Shown: positions 22,813 through 24,274 of the stretch, piece after piece
Position numbering within the stretch: position 1 is the first letter of the stretch
How the letters are laid out: the number at the start of each line of letters is the position of its first letter
Assembly: GCA_963590855.1 (NCBI GenBank)
Contig: CAVAQT010000036.1
Location: forward strand, 1-24,274
Direction: 5' to 3'
DNA length: 24,274 bases
Source of the DNA: Ruminococcus_C sp963590855
GTDB taxonomy: Bacteria; Bacillota; Clostridia; Oscillospirales; Ruminococcaceae
The notes under the pieces: generated by a model
Told to the model about the DNA's origin: nothing
Databases searched by the model: none
The model's input: only the letters and a program-made list of their open reading frames with translations
Made by a program: the position numbers and the translations under genes

Positions 22813-23334
22813 TTAACTGGAATAATTGGATAATACATCCGGATAGGAGGGAAAGAATGCTTCCAAAGCGACAACGACGACTATCACCAAAACGAGAAGC
22901 AACAGACTCACCAGAGACTGCGCTTTTGTATATCGCTCGATTTTTTCAGAGGATCTGGAATATGCAAATAGGATGCCGGCAACGCAAAGGACGAATAAAA
23001 GAATAAGTAACAGAAAGCCTGCGAAATTGCCGCCGGCAGACTGCTTTCCATAGCCCTCTATCATCCAGTTCAACGCTCTGATAGAATAATGTGTCTGCCA
23101 AAAATATTCAAAGCAGAAAAAGGAAAAGGGCAGCGCCAGAACCCATTTCAATAAGAGGGCTTTCCTGCTTTCGCTTAACAGCAGGGCTGTATATATCACT
23201 GCAACAACTAGGAAATAGGGCACCAGGAGGAAAATGTTTGCGATACGGATAATTTCCGCAAGAAATATGGCTGACACCACAACAGCTGACATTGCTGCCG
23301 AACATAGTATCGTGTTTCGCATTTTGAATGGCAT
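22813..23334 (-). CDS. Small membrane protein of unknown function
   Basis: 173 residues with about four membrane helices: roughly 11-30, 36-55, 65-85 and 107-125, and a last one at about 140-160. No family is recognisable. I chose ATG 23334 because AAGGAG lies 6 bases upstream; an in-frame TTG at 23349 would overlap that site. The start is 11 bases after the recombinase stop codon, and the TGA of the recombinase overlaps the Shine-Dalgarno sequence. I see no separate promoter; the only upstream signal is the terminator-like hairpin inside the recombinase tail. The GC content lies between the core and the AT-rich recombinase, which suggests a chromosomal gene next to an element insertion. Confidence 0.7.
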   Translation of the reverse strand: MPFKMRNTILCSAAMSAVVVSAIFLAEIIRIANIFLLVPYFLVVAVIYTALLLSESRKALLLKWVLALPFSFFCFEYFWQTHYSIRALNWMIEGYGKQSAGGNFAGFLLLILLFVLCVAGILFAYSRSSEKIERYTKAQSLVSLLLLVLVIVVVVALEAFFPSYPDVLSNYSS

Positions 23335-23345
23335 TTCTTTCTCCT

Positions 23346-24274
23346 TCAATATAGCGGAATGCGTTGTCGTAAATTCGGATTGCTCCCATTGAAAAAATGG
23401 TACAAAAAAATCCGCCGGGATTCTCTCAGGATTCGGCGGATTTTTGGTGGAGCAACCCCATCCAAAAACAAACCCTCCGCTTTTTTTGAATTATCCTCAA
23501 TTTCAGATAAGAGTAAATCATTGATTGTAACAGGATTATCTCCCGAATTAAAAATAATAGTAAGCTTATCGTCGTACAGATAGATTTTATTAATAAAGAC
23601 ATTGATAAGGGTTCTTCTGTACTTTATGTCGTCAACATTGCCGTCTTTAAGCTTTCTCAAAAAGAAATGCACCATTGGTACTGTAAGCACTGGGAAATTC
23701 TTTTCTTCTAAAGCTATTTGTTTTTGTAATTCAGAATGTTCCTTTTCCAAAATAGGTATTTGTTCATATAATGACTTTCTTACAGATTCGAGGTCGCACT
23801 CTATAATTGCATTTAGAGCGTTTTTATGTTTTCTTTCATTTTCAGATAAAGCCTTTTTGATAAATTTTAAATTAGCTGTATCTTTTTCAGATTCACTTAT
23901 TTTAGAAATATTATTTGCGATTTTCTTGATATTTTCATTTGTTAGAAGCTTTCGGCATTCATTAACTACTAAATCCTCAATATACTCCTTGTGTACTTTC
24001 TTTTTTTTACAAGCTTTTTTCTTTGTACCATTGCACACATAGTATCTGTACACTTTTCCTAATTTTCCAGTACCAGAAAATCCTGTCATCATTTCTTTAC
24101 AATAACCACAAAACAGTTTTGTCGTAAGTAAATACTCGACCTTAGCTCTCGCTCTTGCGGGGGCTTTTCTGTTTTTATCCATAATTTCAGCCACCTTATT
24201 AAATAATTCATCTGAAATAATTCGTGGCATTCCTCCAATTTTTTCAGTTCCCTTATATGTGTAAATGCCAATAT
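23346..24274 (-). CDS. Large serine recombinase, C-terminal part (5' end outside the window)
   Basis: The frame is open to the window edge, 308 codons visible before the stop; the N-terminal resolvase domain with the catalytic Ser lies beyond 24274. The first visible residues (IGIYTYKGTEKIGGMPRIIS, then DELFNKVAEIM) are the end of the recombinase domain. A zinc ribbon follows (LFCGYC, then YYVCNGTKKKAC), then a coiled coil of about 100 residues (around 110-220) and a beta-rich end (YRRTLINVFINKIYLYDDKL). These enzymes integrate and excise elements such as Tn4451/Tn5397-type transposons and prophages. The DNA is very AT-rich (20% GC at 23881-23940). The last roughly 30 codons run through a perfect intrinsic terminator (23406-23445), so the natural 3' end is probably altered. 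Confidence 0.9.
   Translation of the reverse strand, partial: IGIYTYKGTEKIGGMPRIISDELFNKVAEIMDKNRKAPARARAKVEYLLTTKLFCGYCKEMMTGFSGTGKLGKVYRYYVCNGTKKKACKKKKVHKEYIEDLVVNECRKLLTNENIKKIANNISKISESEKDTANLKFIKKALSENERKHKNALNAIIECDLESVRKSLYEQIPILEKEHSELQKQIALEEKNFPVLTVPMVHFFLRKLKDGNVDDIKYRRTLINVFINKIYLYDDKLTIIFNSGDNPVTINDLLLSEIEDNSKKAEGLFLDGVAPPKIRRILRESRRIFLYHFFNGSNPNLRQRIPLY
23404..23445 (-). terminator. Terminator-like hairpin inside the recombinase coding tail
   Basis: AAAAATCCGCCG (23406-23417) and CGGCGGATTTTT (23434-23445) pair perfectly over 12 bases around a 16-base loop. On the minus strand the stem is followed by a run of seven T. It sits about 60 bases before the recombinase stop codon. 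Confidence 0.8.

Noticed and set aside
1..24274. CRISPR array, tRNA or rRNA genes, insertion sequence ends
   Set aside because: No regularly spaced repeats, cloverleaf sequences or terminal inverted repeats were seen on either strand.

Overview
The window most likely comes from a Gram-positive gut Clostridium-class bacterium close to Ruminococcus (Oscillospiraceae). The evidence is a secreted protein with a type I dockerin, a wall hydrolase with choline-binding-type repeats, strong AGGAGG ribosome binding sites, consensus sigma-A promoters, and a GC-rich core (about 60-70% in hand-counted 60-base blocks). The core is flanked by two AT-rich ends (20-30% GC in sampled blocks). The species assignment is an inference from gene content only. 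The sequence has one scaffold gap of 10 N at 368-377.

Layout. (1) 1-829, minus: 5' part of a secreted papain-like cysteine peptidase gene in AT-rich DNA, with its own promoter. (2) 1006-3590, minus: a tightly coupled operon of a YtrA-type GntR repressor, an ABC ATPase and an ABC-2 permease, with trmO (tRNA t6A37 methyltransferase) at the tail. (3) 3893-5194, plus: enolase with its own promoter, a 5'-terminal hairpin and terminators. (4) 5422-6513, plus: a secreted dockerin protein, convergent with an alanine/glycine:cation symporter (6560-7879, minus). (5) 8008-10061, plus: a translationally coupled pair of membrane PH-domain proteins (YdbS/YdbT type), convergent with a secreted glucosaminidase (10149-11348, minus, TTG start). 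(6) 11692-12786, plus: an HD-domain protein and a CmpB-type membrane protein. (7) 13003-17606, plus: a MarR regulator with two palindromic operators, overlapping a heterodimeric ABC exporter pair. (8) 17700-19307, minus: RmuC, divergent from a 1051-residue YfhO-family protein with a SHOCT tail (19552-22707, plus). (9) 22813-23334, minus: a small membrane protein directly downstream of the 3' part of a large serine recombinase (23346-24274, minus), which marks the edge of an AT-rich mobile element running off the window.

How the genes work together. Most of the window concerns the cell envelope and surface: extracellular peptidase, dockerin protein, wall hydrolase, YfhO-type glycosylation or polymer protein, PH-domain envelope proteins, and two drug/peptide-type ABC systems each paired with its own repressor and visible operators. 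Enolase, trmO, rmuC and the symporter are housekeeping genes. I found no tRNA, rRNA, CRISPR array or insertion sequence, and no clear complete new defence system. The least ordinary points are the recombinase junction (an intrinsic terminator inside the coding tail), the compositional step at the dockerin module, the HD/CmpB pair behind a structured leader, and the exporter subunit with a roughly 200-residue insertion.
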